Source of the DNA: Rhodococcus sp. 14-1411-2a
GTDB taxonomy: Bacteria > Actinomycetota > Actinomycetes > Mycobacteriales > Mycobacteriaceae
DNA length: 64,000 nucleotides
Reading direction: 5' to 3'
NCBI RefSeq assembly: GCF_002259485.1
Contig: NZ_NPGA01000012.1
Span: 124,001-188,000 of the forward strand
Shown here: positions 26,220 to 35,637 of the stretch, piece by piece
How positions within the stretch are numbered: the first letter of the stretch is position 1
How the letters are laid out: every line of letters starts with the position of its first letter
Position numbers and translations under genes: made by a program
Notes under the pieces: model-generated
What the model was told of the DNA's origin: nothing
Database searches by the model: none
What the model saw: the letters and a program-made list of their open reading frames with translations, nothing else

Positions 26220-27917
26220 CTATGGCGCAGGTACAGCCTCGGTGGTCGTGGGAACCACGGTCTCGGTTGCTGTCTCGACAGCGGTTTCGGTCGCGGTGAC
26301 GCAGACCGGCGGTGCGCCCTCGGCGGGTGTCTCGCCCTCGACTGCGACGGTGCACTCGGGGGTCGTTGCCGTCTCGGTGGCGGGGGCCGGAGCCGGAGCC
26401 GGTGCCGGACTTTCAGCGGCCGGAGCCGGCGCAGCCGGAGCTGCCGGGGTCACGACCGGGCTGGTGGTGACAGGTGCGGTAGTCGTGGCCTTGGGGGTTG
26501 CCATTGCCGAGGTGGTCACCGGTGCCACGATGGTTTCGACCGCTGCTCGTCCGGCCTTCTCCTGTACCTCTTTGGTCTTCACCGGCTCGCCGCGGTTGGC
26601 TTCCTCGGCCAGTTCGGTCAGCCATGCCGCGGCGTACTGCACCGAGGTCAGCGGCTTGCCGTTGGCGGCATCGGCGTCGCGCCAGTAATCGAAGTGGTGT
26701 CCCGTGCCGGGTCCCAGGGTCAGGCCGTACGGATCGTTCATGATCACCGGAACGGTGTTCTGGTTGGACGAGATGAATCCTGTGATCTCGCGGAAGATCT
26801 TCTGCGGCAGGTACACGAGGTCGATCATCTGACCGGTTTCGATCGGTTCCTGCTCGCCGTCGACTTTGGCCGAGACGGGGGTGGTGACCGTGCCGGGCTT
26901 GTAGCCGGGCTCGGACACCTTGATCAGCACGTCGAGGAATGTCTCGTCGCTCTGCATCCAGTTGGGCTGTGAGGCGATGTCGTTGAAGGCGTTGACTGCG
27001 ATGCGTCCCAGGGCCAGCGCAAGATCTGCGCCGGTGGCGGGGGTGAGCTGCTCGTTCTGCAGTGCGTCGGCGTTGACCTGACGACCGACGTTGGCGGCCA
27101 GATGAATCAGTGACGTGTTCTCCGGCAGTGCGCAGGTGAGGTCACCGTCGGAGCAGAAGGACGCCACTCGGCCGTCGAGCGCTCCGAATCCGCCGGACGT
27201 GCCGGGCAGTGCGCCCTGTCCGGGAACTGCGGTGTTGCCGTTCTGGTACTTGGTGTCGAAGCCGTCCGGGTTGCCGAACGGGTTCTCGGCACCGGGGAAC
27301 GGTCCGTCTCCCGACACGCGGCCGGCGTCGGCGAAGATGACGACCCCGACGACCTGGTTGGGATCGACGATTCCGTACGTGCCGTCGGCCGAAACGACCT
27401 GATTGCCGACCTCCATCGCGGTGCGGCGGGCAACGTCTGCGCCCTCGCTGTAGCCGACGATGGCGAATCGGGTATCGGGGCAGGACGCCGAGATCGTCCG
27501 CATGATGGTCTGTGAGTTGGTGACGCCGGTCTGCACGGCGTTCTCGTAGCTCGCCAGGTCTGCCGGGTACTCGACGTACACCGCGGCGTAGGAGTCGGGA
27601 ACCACGTTGCCGTTGTTGGGGGCTCGCACGGCCTGGTCGATCCAGTCGCTGGAGTAGTCGCCGGACATCGCTGCGGGGAGCCGCTCGCCCTCGGGGGTGG
27701 TGAGCCACTTGACGCCCTCGCGCGGGGTGTCACCGCGACCGCCGATCGCGATACTCACCATGTCGTAGCACGTGGCCGTCGACACCAGTTCGATGGATGC
27801 TTCGCTGGTCGTGGAGGGAGTCGACCACGGTGCGGCCACAACTACTCCGGCACCGAGGGCTCCGATCGCGAACGCGCTCAACGCAACGCGCGCACGCTTC
27901 GACTTGCCAACATTCAT
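26220..27917 (-). CDS. Secreted cutinase-family protein with Pro/Ala/Thr-rich tail
   Basis: 565 residues from ATG 27917 (MNVGKSKRAR), favoured over the ATG at 27935 because GGAG precedes it. A Sec signal sequence covers about residues 1-32 (ALSAFAIGALGAGVVVAAP). The alpha/beta-hydrolase cutinase-like core contains the nucleophile motif GYSEGAD (about residues 155-161), paired Cys residues, and a late GTGHHFDYW that may carry the His. After residue ~455 comes a low-complexity Ala/Pro/Thr/Val tail of about 110 residues. Mycolata secrete many such esterases acting on lipids or cell-envelope esters. Precise substrate unknown. Confidence 0.8.
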   Translation of the reverse strand: MNVGKSKRARVALSAFAIGALGAGVVVAAPWSTPSTTSEASIELVSTATCYDMVSIAIGGRGDTPREGVKWLTTPEGERLPAAMSGDYSSDWIDQAVRAPNNGNVVPDSYAAVYVEYPADLASYENAVQTGVTNSQTIMRTISASCPDTRFAIVGYSEGADVARRTAMEVGNQVVSADGTYGIVDPNQVVGVVIFADAGRVSGDGPFPGAENPFGNPDGFDTKYQNGNTAVPGQGALPGTSGGFGALDGRVASFCSDGDLTCALPENTSLIHLAANVGRQVNADALQNEQLTPATGADLALALGRIAVNAFNDIASQPNWMQSDETFLDVLIKVSEPGYKPGTVTTPVSAKVDGEQEPIETGQMIDLVYLPQKIFREITGFISSNQNTVPVIMNDPYGLTLGPGTGHHFDYWRDADAANGKPLTSVQYAAAWLTELAEEANRGEPVKTKEVQEKAGRAAVETIVAPVTTSAMATPKATTTAPVTTSPVVTPAAPAAPAPAAESPAPAPAPAPATETATTPECTVAVEGETPAEGAPPVCVTATETAVETATETVVPTTTEAVPAP

Positions 27918-28030
27918 GTTTTCGATCTCCATCATGTCCGCCCGAACTGATCCCGACTGCAGTTGCCAGTGGGTTACCCGGCATTTCGTCCTCGGGATGG
28001 TTCGCGTTACAAAGTGGATGATTTACCGTC

Positions 28031-28549
28031 GTGCGCATGACAATTCACCCTCGAATTACATCGATGGAATTCGACCTGCCCGACGGGTCGACGTGCGTTG
28101 TGCGTGAAGCGGTTGCGTCGGATCTCGAATCGATCGTGGCATTGCTGGTCGACGATCCGCTGGGTGTCACGCGGGAGTCCGCAGACGAGATGTATCGATA
28201 TCGCGAAGCGTTCGAGGACATCTCCTCGGACCCGCGAAACCTGCAGGTCGTCGTGGTGCACGGTGACGCGGTGGTGGCAACGCTGCAACTGACCTTCATT
28301 CCCGGGCTCGCGCGCGGAGGCGCACTGCGGGCACAGATCGAAGCAGTTCGGGTAGGCGCGCAGTGGCGCAGCCGGGGGCTCGGCGGTGCGCTGATCAGGT
28401 GGGCGATCGACGAGGCGGAGCGCTGGGGATGCGCTCTGGTGCAGCTGACCTCCGACGCCAGTCGAACGGACGCTCATCGCTTCTACACCCGACTCGGCTT
28501 CGTCGACTCCCACGTCGGTTACAAGATGGCCCTCGGAACTACCGCTTAG
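28031..28549 (+). CDS. GNAT family N-acetyltransferase
   Basis: 172 residues (GTG at 28031; an ATG at 28037 is a possible start). The CoA-binding motif is VGAQWRSRGLGGALIRWAID (about residues 111-130), and the C-terminal element is ASRTDAHRFYTRLGFVDSH, the classic GNAT ending. Substrate unknown. The stop is 5 bases from the CsoR-type box of the copper operon. Confidence 0.85.
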   Translation: MRMTIHPRITSMEFDLPDGSTCVVREAVASDLESIVALLVDDPLGVTRESADEMYRYREAFEDISSDPRNLQVVVVHGDAVVATLQLTFIPGLARGGALRAQIEAVRVGAQWRSRGLGGALIRWAIDEAERWGCALVQLTSDASRTDAHRFYTRLGFVDSHVGYKMALGTTA

Positions 28550-28550
28550 A

Positions 28551-28565
28551 TACCCTGGGGGGGTA
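28551..28565 (+). promoter_or_regulatory. CsoR-type copper operator
   Basis: TACCCTGGGGGGGTA is a near-palindrome of the TACCC-N4/5-GGGGTA type bound by CsoR repressors. It lies 10 bases before the GTG start of the copper operon, so repression would block initiation directly; no csoR gene is adjacent in this window. Confidence 0.7.
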
Positions 28566-28575
28566 GGGTAGTGCT

Positions 28576-29493
28576 GTGAACTCAGCACGGCAGGAACTCG
28601 ACGCACCCACCAAGCTCGTCGGCTTTGTCGTCGGGATCGCTTTCCTGTTCCTGGCGGCGCTGTTCGTCGGGGACAAGATCGGACCCGACGCCCAGGCGAC
28701 CGCAGCCGCGTCACACACCGGTCACGACGCGCACGACGCGCACGACGAGCCGGCCGCAGTGCCTGCCGGGCTCCAGGCCACCCAGGACGGCTACACCCTC
28801 GAGCTCGATCGATCCGTCGTCGAGTCCGGACCGGAGGTACCGGTCACCTTCACGATCAGCGAACCGGATGGGTCTGCGCTGACCGACTACGACGTCATGC
28901 ACACCGAGGAACTGCACCTCATCGTCGTTCGACGCGATCTGACGGATTTTCAACACGTACATCCGACGCGTGACGCGTCGGGAACATGGTCGACGGCTCT
29001 CGATCTCACCCGGCCCGGGCCCTACCGTCTGTTCGCCGACTTCACCCCGGCCGGCGGCGAGAACATCACCTTGGGAGCGGAGCTGACCGTTCCCGGCGAC
29101 TATCGACCGGAGCCCCTGAGTACGCGGCCCCCGAGTACGCGGCCCCCGAGTACACCGAATGTGACATCGAGGGTCGACGGTTACACCGTGATGCTCGCCG
29201 GTGCAGTGACTGCGGGCGAGAACTCGACCGTCTCTCTGACTATCGATCAGAACGGACGCGAGGTCACCGATCTGGAGCCGTACCTCGGTGCCGACGGACA
29301 TCTGGTGGCCCTCCGCGCCGCTGACCTCGCCTACCTGCACGTCCACCCCGAGGACGGGCCTCCGGGGCCGACGGTCGACTTCACCGTCGACGCGCCGACC
29401 GCGGGAACATATGCGCTCTATCTGGACTTCCAGCACCAGGGCGTCGTCCACACAGCCGAATTCACCATCGAGGCACAGGAGGGTGGGGCATGA
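28576..29493 (+). CDS. Membrane-anchored His-rich copper-associated protein
   Basis: 305 residues starting at GTG. An N-terminal helix (about residues 16-34, [20 protein letters not shown]) anchors an extracytoplasmic part that opens with a His/Asp-rich stretch ([12 protein letters not shown]), a likely metal-binding arm. Two beta-sandwich-like modules follow, each with an LH(L/V)-type motif ([19 protein letters not shown] and [12 protein letters not shown]), joined by a linker made of a 15-base tandem repeat. It overlaps the copper ATPase gene by ATGA, so it probably hands Cu(I) to, or receives it from, the pump. Confidence 0.7.
   Translation: MNSARQELDAPTKLVGFVVGIAFLFLAALFVGDKIGPDAQATAAASHTGHDAHDAHDEPAAVPAGLQATQDGYTLELDRSVVESGPEVPVTFTISEPDGSALTDYDVMHTEELHLIVVRRDLTDFQHVHPTRDASGTWSTALDLTRPGPYRLFADFTPAGGENITLGAELTVPGDYRPEPLSTRPPSTRPPSTPNVTSRVDGYTVMLAGAVTAGENSTVSLTIDQNGREVTDLEPYLGADGHLVALRAADLAYLHVHPEDGPPGPTVDFTVDAPTAGTYALYLDFQHQGVVHTAEFTIEAQEGGA
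29118..29156 (+). repeat. Tandem 15-bp repeat in linker
   Basis: Two exact units of GAGTACGCGGCCCCC (29118-29132, 29133-29147) plus a partial third unit encode the linker [13 protein letters not shown] between the two extracytoplasmic domains. Copy number could vary between strains. Confidence 0.85.
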
Positions 29494-31676
29494 GCCAGGA
29501 AACGGAACTTCTCCTCGGCGGTATGACGTGCGCGTCGTGCGCCAACCGCATCGAACGCAAGCTCAACAAGCTCGACGGGGTGTCGGCGACGGTCAACTAC
29601 GCCACCGAGAAGGCCCGCGTCACCAGTGACGGCGTGGCCACCGAGGAGCTGATCGCAGCCGTCGAAGCCGCCGGCTACACCGCATCCTTGCCGGCTGCCG
29701 AACCGGCGGACGAACCCCCGACGGATCCGCTGAAGCAGCGATTGATCGTCTCGGCGGTGCTCAGCGTGCCGGTGATCGCAATGGCGATGATTCCGGCGTT
29801 GCAGTTCACCAACTGGCAGTGGCTCTCGCTCACGCTGGCCGCTCCCGTCGTCGTATGGGGAGCCTGGCCCTTCCACCGCGCCGCCTGGACCAATCTGCGG
29901 CACGGCACCTCCACCATGGACACCCTCGTCAGCATGGGAACCCTTGCGGCCCTGGGATGGTCGCTGTACGCGCTGTTCTTCGGCACCGCAGGAACGCCCG
30001 GCATGACGCATCCGTTCGAGTTCACGATCGCGCGAACGGACGGGGCGAGCAACATCTACCTCGAGGCCGCCGCAGGCGTGACCACCTTCATCCTGGCCGG
30101 ACGATGGTTCGAGAGCCGATCCAAGCGTCAGGCCGGGGCGGCGTTGCGCGCCCTGATGGACCTCGGTGCCAAGACCGTTGCTGTACTGAAAGACGGTAAG
30201 GAACAGCAGATTCCGGTCGAGCAGTTGGCCGTCGGCGATCTGTTCGTCGTTCGCCCGGGTGAGAAGATCGCCACCGACGGAACCGTCGAGAACGGTTCCT
30301 CGGCCGTCGATCGGTCGATGCTGACCGGTGAATCCGTGCCGGAGGAAGTCGGCGTCGGCGATGCGGTGGTCGGTGCAACGGTGAACGTCGGTGGCCGAAT
30401 CACGGTGCGAGCGAGCAGAGTCGGTGCCGATACTCAGTTGGCACAGATGGCGAAGGCTGTCGAGGAAGCGCAGACCGGTAAGGCGCAGGCGCAGCGTTTG
30501 GCCGATCGTATCTCGGGCATCTTCGTGCCGATCGTCATCGCGATCTCGGTCGCGACACTCGGATTCTGGCTCGGTGCAGGCAATTCCGCGGCAGGCGCGT
30601 TCACCGCTGCAGTCGCGGTGCTCATCATCGCGTGCCCGTGCGCGCTCGGCCTGGCCACACCCACCGCACTGATGGTCGGCACCGGACGGGCCGCGCAACT
30701 CGGCATCCTGATCAAGGGACCCGAGATCCTCGAATCCACCCGTCGCGTCGATACCGTCGTGCTGGACAAGACCGGAACCGTCACCACCGGTGAGATGACG
30801 CTGCAGTCGGTACACGTGGCCGACGGCGAGGACGAGGACGTGGTCCGTGCCGTGGCGGCTGCATTGGAAGCGGGTTCGGAGCACCCCATCGCCCGAGCCA
30901 TCGCGGATGCGACCCCATCGATGACCGTCGAGGAATTCACGAGCCTCGAGGGCCTCGGGGTGCAGGGTGTCGTGGACGGCCGTGCCGCAGTGATCGGCCG
31001 TCGCTCGCTGCTGGCCGACTGGTCGATGCCACTGCCGGCGGAACTGGCCGACGCCTTCGAGACCGCCGAGAATCAGGGGCGCACCGCCGTCGTGCTCGGC
31101 TGGGACGGCAGGGCTCGCGGAGTGCTTGTGATCTCCGACTCGGTCAAGCCGACCTCGAAGCAGGCCGTCGCGGAACTGCGCGCACTCGGCCTGACTCCGG
31201 TCATGCTGACCGGCGACAACGAGGCCGCCGCCCGCACGATCGCCGCCGAGGTGGGAATCGATCAGGTCATCGCCGGCGTCCTGCCGACGGGCAAGGTCGA
31301 TGCCGTCCGAGAACTGCAGGCGTCGGGCAAGGTCGTGGCGATGGTCGGCGACGGTATCAACGACGCGGCCGCGTTGGCCACAGCCGATCTGGGGCTTGCG
31401 ATGGGTACCGGCACCGACGTGGCGATCGAGGCCAGCGACCTGACGCTCGTGCGCGGTGACCTGCGGGCCGTCGGTGATGCCATTCGGCTCTCCCGACGCA
31501 CGCTGAGCACCATCAAGGGCAACCTGTTCTGGGCGTTCGCCTACAACGTCGCTGCAATTCCGCTCGCCGCTGCGGGCCTGCTCAACCCCATGCTCGCCGG
31601 TGCCGCGATGGCGTTGTCCTCGGTGTTCGTGGTGAGCAACAGTCTCCGATTGCGCAGGTTCCGCTCCGCGATGTGA
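29490..31676 (+). CDS. copA: Cu(I)-translocating P1B-type ATPase
   Basis: 728 residues. The N-terminal heavy-metal-associated domain has [10 protein letters not shown] (Cys 14 and 17). Core motifs are TGESVPEE, the transport site CPC in [15 protein letters not shown] (about 381), phosphorylation site DKTGT (about 426), the HP motif in SEHPIARA (about 464), and GDGINDAAA (about 620). The last helices have YN...P and MALSS, the Cu(I) signature of subgroup 1B-1. It exports cytosolic copper. It overlaps the upstream His-rich protein and is under the CsoR box. Confidence 0.93.
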   Translation: MSQETELLLGGMTCASCANRIERKLNKLDGVSATVNYATEKARVTSDGVATEELIAAVEAAGYTASLPAAEPADEPPTDPLKQRLIVSAVLSVPVIAMAMIPALQFTNWQWLSLTLAAPVVVWGAWPFHRAAWTNLRHGTSTMDTLVSMGTLAALGWSLYALFFGTAGTPGMTHPFEFTIARTDGASNIYLEAAAGVTTFILAGRWFESRSKRQAGAALRALMDLGAKTVAVLKDGKEQQIPVEQLAVGDLFVVRPGEKIATDGTVENGSSAVDRSMLTGESVPEEVGVGDAVVGATVNVGGRITVRASRVGADTQLAQMAKAVEEAQTGKAQAQRLADRISGIFVPIVIAISVATLGFWLGAGNSAAGAFTAAVAVLIIACPCALGLATPTALMVGTGRAAQLGILIKGPEILESTRRVDTVVLDKTGTVTTGEMTLQSVHVADGEDEDVVRAVAAALEAGSEHPIARAIADATPSMTVEEFTSLEGLGVQGVVDGRAAVIGRRSLLADWSMPLPAELADAFETAENQGRTAVVLGWDGRARGVLVISDSVKPTSKQAVAELRALGLTPVMLTGDNEAAARTIAAEVGIDQVIAGVLPTGKVDAVRELQASGKVVAMVGDGINDAAALATADLGLAMGTGTDVAIEASDLTLVRGDLRAVGDAIRLSRRTLSTIKGNLFWAFAYNVAAIPLAAAGLLNPMLAGAAMALSSVFVVSNSLRLRRFRSAM

Positions 31677-31719
31677 CTCGTTGGTAGCAGCGAACGGCGC
31701 GCTAGTACAGGATGGAGAC

Positions 31720-31953
31720 ATGTCCGACGCACACGATGTCCCCATTCGCGACGAATCGATCAGGCTGGGTCAGTTCCTCAAGCTCGCCAACCTCATCGAA
31801 TCCGGTGCCGAGGCCAAGGGCGTCATCTCCGACGGTTTGGTGAGCGTCAACGGGGACGTGGATGTGCGGCGCGGACGGCAGTTGCAGCACGGTGATGTCG
31901 TATCGGTCCAGGATGGGCCCTCGGCCCGCGTGAGCAAGGAAGAGGCACTGTGA
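31720..31953 (+). CDS. S4-domain RNA-binding protein
   Basis: 77 residues starting at ATG MSDAHDVPIRD. Residues 12-70 are a compact S4 domain: IRLGQFLKLANLIESGAEAK, then GLVSVNGDVDVRRGRQLQHGD. This matches the YbcJ/YaaA-like stand-alone S4 proteins that bind structured RNA, possibly on ribosomes. It overlaps the methyltransferase gene by GTGA. Confidence 0.85.
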   Translation: MSDAHDVPIRDESIRLGQFLKLANLIESGAEAKGVISDGLVSVNGDVDVRRGRQLQHGDVVSVQDGPSARVSKEEAL

Positions 31954-32687
31954 AGGTCGGAAAGAGCGGACTGCCGCGAAACGAAGTTCCCGGGGCATTC
32001 GACGTCGGCGCGAAGGCGTACGACCGACTTGTCGGAGCGAACCCCGGTTACCACGAGCACCTGCTCAAGTCGGCCAAGCGGCTGCGGATCCCCGATCTCG
32101 GTGCCGGCCTGCGCTTGCTCGACATCGGTTGCGGTACCGGTGCATCCACTGCCGCGTTGCTCGAAGCCGCCCCGCACGCAGAGATCGTCGCCGCCGACGC
32201 ATCCGCCGAAATGCTCGAGGTCGCTCGGAGCAAGGACTGGCCTTCGAACGTGACGTTCGTGCACTCACGAGTCGAGGATCTGGCCGTGAACGGGGTCGAC
32301 GGTCCGTTCGACGCGATCCTGGCTGCATACCTCATCCGGAATGTCGACGAACCCGACACCGAGCTGAAATCGCTTCTGGCGCTGCTGCGTCCGGGCTCGA
32401 CCATCGCGTTCCACGAGTACTCGGTACACGATTCGCTCCGCGCCAGGATCTCCTGGAACGTGGTGAGCTGGGGCATCATCATTCCGCTCGGCTGGCTCGC
32501 GACACGCGACGCCACCCTGTACCGACACCTGTGGCGCAGCGTCGTGACCTTCGACGGCGCGTCGGCCTTCATGCGACGGATGCAGCGTGCGGGCTACACC
32601 GGCGTCGCGAGAGAAACGATGACCGGGTGGCAGAACGGTGTGGTGCACACGTTCCTCGGCTCTCGTCCCAGGGAGGAAGAGCGTTGA
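31950..32687 (+). CDS. Class I SAM-dependent methyltransferase
   Basis: 245 residues starting at GTG overlapping the S4 gene. Motif I is LLDIGCGTGASTAAL, then EIVAADASAEMLEVA and the UbiE-like FDAILAAYLIRNVDEPD. A C-terminal hydrophobic part (WGIIIPLGWLATRDA) resembles methyltransferases acting on lipophilic substrates. Overlaps the next gene, the CrtU-like oxidoreductase, by TTGA, which suggests a joint pathway in isoprenoid or carotenoid modification. Confidence 0.85.
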   Translation: MKVGKSGLPRNEVPGAFDVGAKAYDRLVGANPGYHEHLLKSAKRLRIPDLGAGLRLLDIGCGTGASTAALLEAAPHAEIVAADASAEMLEVARSKDWPSNVTFVHSRVEDLAVNGVDGPFDAILAAYLIRNVDEPDTELKSLLALLRPGSTIAFHEYSVHDSLRARISWNVVSWGIIIPLGWLATRDATLYRHLWRSVVTFDGASAFMRRMQRAGYTGVARETMTGWQNGVVHTFLGSRPREEER

Positions 32688-34201
32688 CCGACTCCAAGAA
32701 GGTCACCCATGCTGCCGCGCAGGGATATTCGGATGCCGGTCAGCTGGCTGATGTCCCGCACGTGGTGGTGGTCGGCGGCGGTATCGCAGGCCTGAGCGCC
32801 GCGACAGCACTGGCCGAGCGTGGTGTGAAGGTGCACCTGGTCGAGCGCGAGAGCTACCTCGGTGGCCGCGTCGGCGGGTGGGACACGACGCTGGAGGACG
32901 GCTCGCCCGCGACCATGAGCCGCGGCTTCCATGCGTTCTTCCGGCAGTACTACAACCTGCGAAACCTGTTGCGTCGCACAGATCCAGGGTTGTCTCGGTT
33001 GCGTCCGGTCGACGACTACCCGCTGATCGACGGCGACGGCCGGATCGACGGCTTCAAAGGGTTACCCGACACTCCACCACTCAACGCGTTCGCGTTCGTC
33101 AAGCGCAGTCCGACGTTCCGGTGGAAGGACCTCACCGACCTCAACGGCATCGCCGCCCTGCCGCTGATGACGGTGAGTGTGCCGAAGACCTTCGACGACC
33201 TGGACACCACTCCGGCCGCAGAGTTCCTGCGCAACATCAACTTTCCCGAGGCAGCACGGCACCTGGCCTTCGGTGTGTTCTCCCGCAGCTTCTTCGCCGA
33301 TCCCGAGAAGATGTCTGCTGCCGAGCTGGCGATGATGTTCCACATCTACTTCCTCGGCTCGTCCGAGGGCCTGATCTTCGACGTTCCCCGTGACCCGTAT
33401 CCACAGGCGCTGTGGGACCCGCTGGGGGAGTACCTCACCGGACTCGGAGTCGACATCAGAACCTCCACACCGTGCGGTGAGATCACCCGCGGCGGCCTGC
33501 GAAAGTTCCGCGTCGACGCGGGCGGCATCATCGACGCCGACGCGGTGGTTCTCGCCACCGACATCGCCGGATTGCAGCGTGTGCTCGAGCAGTCATCCGA
33601 GCTCGGTACGCCCGATTGGCGCAAACAGGTTGCAGCCCTGCAGAACACACCGCCGTTCCTGGTGCACCGCGTGTGGTTGAGCAAGGCCGTCAACGCCGAC
33701 CGTCCCGCCTTCATCGGCACCGGAGGCATGCCCCCGATCGACAACATCAGTGTCCTCGAACGCTTCGAGGACGAAGCGGCGCAGTGGGCTGCCCGCACCG
33801 GCGGCTCCGTCGTCGAACTGCACGCGTATGCCGCCGAGGAATCCGAAGAGGTCACACGGGCGCAGCTGATGGATCGGATGCACCAGATCTATCCGGAAAC
33901 CGCTGATGCAGAGGTGATCGCCGAGCGATCCGAGTGGCGCGACGATTGCCCCATGTTCGGCCTCGGCGCGTTCGCCGAGCGGCCGACCGTCCGCACTCCG
34001 GAGCCTGCTCTGGTACTTGCGGGTGACGGCATTCGTATCGATCTGCCGGTGGCGCTGATGGAACGCGCGGCCACCACAGGGCTGCAGGCCGCGAACACAC
34101 TGTTGGCGAGCTGGGGCATCACCGGACACGACATCGAAACAGTGCCGACCAGTGGACGATTCAAGATGTTCGACGCCATCGAGAGACTCATGAACAGGTG
34201 A
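32684..34201 (+). CDS. crtU: FAD-dependent carotenoid-type desaturase, CrtU-like
   Basis: 505 residues starting at TTG overlapping the methyltransferase stop. The N-terminal dinucleotide-binding motif VVVVGGGIAGLSAATAL, then VERESYLGGRVGGWDT, places it among amine-oxidase/phytoene-desaturase-like flavoproteins. Length and internal motifs (MSRGFHAFFRQYYNLRNLL) suit the phi-ring (isorenieratene-type) synthase CrtU. The C-terminus LVLAGDGIRIDLPVALMERA is the second FAD contact. A Rieske/DUF5914 gene, often linked with crtU, lies nearby on the other strand. The substrate is inferred. Confidence 0.75.
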   Translation: MTDSKKVTHAAAQGYSDAGQLADVPHVVVVGGGIAGLSAATALAERGVKVHLVERESYLGGRVGGWDTTLEDGSPATMSRGFHAFFRQYYNLRNLLRRTDPGLSRLRPVDDYPLIDGDGRIDGFKGLPDTPPLNAFAFVKRSPTFRWKDLTDLNGIAALPLMTVSVPKTFDDLDTTPAAEFLRNINFPEAARHLAFGVFSRSFFADPEKMSAAELAMMFHIYFLGSSEGLIFDVPRDPYPQALWDPLGEYLTGLGVDIRTSTPCGEITRGGLRKFRVDAGGIIDADAVVLATDIAGLQRVLEQSSELGTPDWRKQVAALQNTPPFLVHRVWLSKAVNADRPAFIGTGGMPPIDNISVLERFEDEAAQWAARTGGSVVELHAYAAEESEEVTRAQLMDRMHQIYPETADAEVIAERSEWRDDCPMFGLGAFAERPTVRTPEPALVLAGDGIRIDLPVALMERAATTGLQAANTLLASWGITGHDIETVPTSGRFKMFDAIERLMNR

Positions 34202-34665
34202 CTTCGGACATGCGGATCGAGTTCGACGATCTGTCGCGTCCGGACGTGCACGCGCTACTCACCGAGCATCTCGAGGACATGCACGCCACCTCGCCTGCCG
34301 AGAGTGTGCACGCCCTCGATCTGTCGGGTCTGCGTGGGCCTGGCGTTACCGTCTGGACCGCCTGGGAGGCAGATGCACTGCTGGGAATCGTTGCTTTGAA
34401 GAAGCTTTCACCCGATCATGGTGAGCTGAAGTCGATGCGCACCTCGGCGGTAGCGCGGGGACAGGGTGTGGCATCGCGGCTGCTCGGCTTCGTATTGGAC
34501 CAGGCTCGAGAACGGGGCTACGTCAGGGTGAGCCTGGAGACGGGAACTCAGGACTACTTCACCGCCGCCCGCAGATTGTATGTGCGACACGGATTCGTCG
34601 AGTGTCCGCCGTTCGCGGACTACGTGGTGGATCCATCGAGTGCGTTCTTTTCGTTGTCCCTGTAG
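34198..34665 (+). CDS. GNAT family N-acetyltransferase
   Basis: 155 residues from GTG overlapping the CrtU-like stop by GTGA. CoA motif RTSAVARGQGVASRLLGFVL (about 81-100), and a C-terminal RRLYVRHGFVECPPFADY as in PaiA/YsnE-like enzymes. Substrate unknown. The unit ends at a strong hairpin at 34676. Confidence 0.85.
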   Translation: MTSDMRIEFDDLSRPDVHALLTEHLEDMHATSPAESVHALDLSGLRGPGVTVWTAWEADALLGIVALKKLSPDHGELKSMRTSAVARGQGVASRLLGFVLDQARERGYVRVSLETGTQDYFTAARRLYVRHGFVECPPFADYVVDPSSAFFSLSL

Positions 34666-34675
34666 ACGTTCCGAT

Positions 34676-34715
34676 GAGAAGGGCCGGCACCGAGTCGTAA
34701 GTGCCGGCCCTTCTC
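34676..34715 (+). terminator. Rho-independent-like terminator
   Basis: GAGAAGGGCCGGCAC and GTGCCGGCCCTTCTC form a perfect 15-bp stem around CGAGTCGTAA, 10 bases after the acetyltransferase stop. The following 34716-34958 (about 240 bases) shows no convincing gene. Confidence 0.9.
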
Positions 34716-34958
34716 GTCAGGCTGCGTGCTGTGTGTGCGGGTAGAGATCGTCGTCGAGAGGTACGGCTCGACACTGATCGAGCGCATCCGCCGTCGAGCA
34801 TTCCCTCATGCTCGTCTCCACGCCCACAACCGTGCGCCACCAGCGCTCACGGTCGGTCGATTCTGTCCACACCACCGCCTCGGACTGCATAGTGCATCAC
34901 CCCAATGGTTTTCGTGATCTCTTCGCCGGAGGGTCTGGGATGCCGGTGTGTTCTCGGA

Positions 34959-35417
34959 TCAGGTCGATTCGTGAGCGATGGACTTCTGCTCGCCGGCAAT
35001 CTCGCCATGTGCGATGTTGACCTTGCGCGGCTTCGCACGTTCTGCGAGGGGAATCGTGATCGACAGAACGCCGTTGTCGTACGACGCAGAGATGCGCTCG
35101 GTATCGACGCCGTCGCCCAGCGAGACCTGGCGACGGAACGTGCCGGCGAATCGCTCCGAGGTGATCCACTGCACGCCAGTGCTTTCCGGGGCGGATCGGT
35201 GAGCGGTGAGCGTCAACGTACCGCGATCGACGTCGACATCGATCGATCCGGGGTCGACGCCGGGCAGATCGGCACTGAGCACGTAGTGGTCGTCGACTTT
35301 GTAGAGGTCCATCGGCATGAATCGCGGGGCGCGGTCCGAACCGGAAGAGGCACCCAGCATGGCCGAGGTGAGGGAATCGACATCACGGAACGGATCGAAA
35401 CGAAGCACAGCAACCAC
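34959..35417 (-). CDS. Hsp20/alpha-crystallin small heat-shock protein
   Basis: 152 residues. The alpha-crystallin domain covers about residues 35-135 (MDLYKVDDHYVLSADLPGVD, DRGTLTLTAHR, and the closing GVLSITIPLAE with the IxI/V-type motif nearby). N-terminal RFDPFRDVDSLTS is typical of actinobacterial Hsp20/Acr2. It holds unfolding proteins during stress. A CIRCE element (35480-35506) upstream indicates HrcA control, and an ACTCACC palindrome (35435-35453) lies closer to the start. Confidence 0.92.
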   Translation of the reverse strand: MVAVLRFDPFRDVDSLTSAMLGASSGSDRAPRFMPMDLYKVDDHYVLSADLPGVDPGSIDVDVDRGTLTLTAHRSAPESTGVQWITSERFAGTFRRQVSLGDGVDTERISASYDNGVLSITIPLAERAKPRKVNIAHGEIAGEQKSIAHEST

Positions 35418-35434
35418 CTCCTGTACCCAGATGC

Positions 35435-35453
35435 ACTCACCCCTGTGGTGAGT
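35435..35453. promoter_or_regulatory. ACTCACC-N5-GGTGAGT palindrome
   Basis: Perfect 7-bp arms around CCTGT, 18 bases upstream of the hsp20 start. It may be a second heat-shock operator or a leader hairpin; the arms partly resemble the CIRCE half-site region. Confidence 0.5.
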
Positions 35454-35479
35454 CGCTCCTCAACTGTGCAGAACAGAAA

Positions 35480-35506
35480 TTAGCACTCTCACCCCTGGAG
35501 TGCCAA
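35480..35506. promoter_or_regulatory. CIRCE element (HrcA operator)
   Basis: TTAGCACTC (35480-35488), nine-base spacer, GAGTGCCAA (35498-35506). This is the CIRCE 9-9-9 pattern with one mismatch in the right arm. It lies 63 bases upstream of hsp20 and implies HrcA repression of this small chaperone. Confidence 0.88.
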
Positions 35507-35593
35507 GAGGGATTTCGAAGGTTCTCAGAAATTTTTCAGATCCAATAGTGCTGTGCCGCAGTGGGCGTCGCGATCGCACGAGCTCGTTCAAAC

Positions 35594-35613
35594 ACTTAGC
35601 CCTTGCGCTAAGT
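35594..35613. promoter_or_regulatory. ACTTAGC-N6-GCTAAGT operator
   Basis: Perfect 7-bp arms around CCTTGC, 25 bases upstream of the ArsR gene start. The position in the promoter suits autoregulation by that protein. Confidence 0.65.
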
Positions 35614-35637
35614 ATTGCGAGAGCGATAGTGTGCCTT

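Noticed and set aside
29157-29171. AATGTGACATCGAG as a further copy of the 50-bp repeat
   Set aside because: Only a short half-arm matches, inside a coding sequence, with no second arm or core.
29418-31745. 775-codon open frame on the minus strand
   Set aside because: It is antisense to the copper ATPase, has no recognisable domain and a His/Gly/Arg-rich composition typical of the complement of GC-rich coding DNA.
32129-32683. N-terminal extension of the CrtU-like frame
   Set aside because: Lies over the methyltransferase gene in another frame and is Arg-rich; the TTG at 32684 overlapping the stop is a better start.
34716-34958. Small open frames between the terminator and hsp20
   Set aside because: No ribosome site, no domain and Arg/His-rich composition; treated as non-coding.
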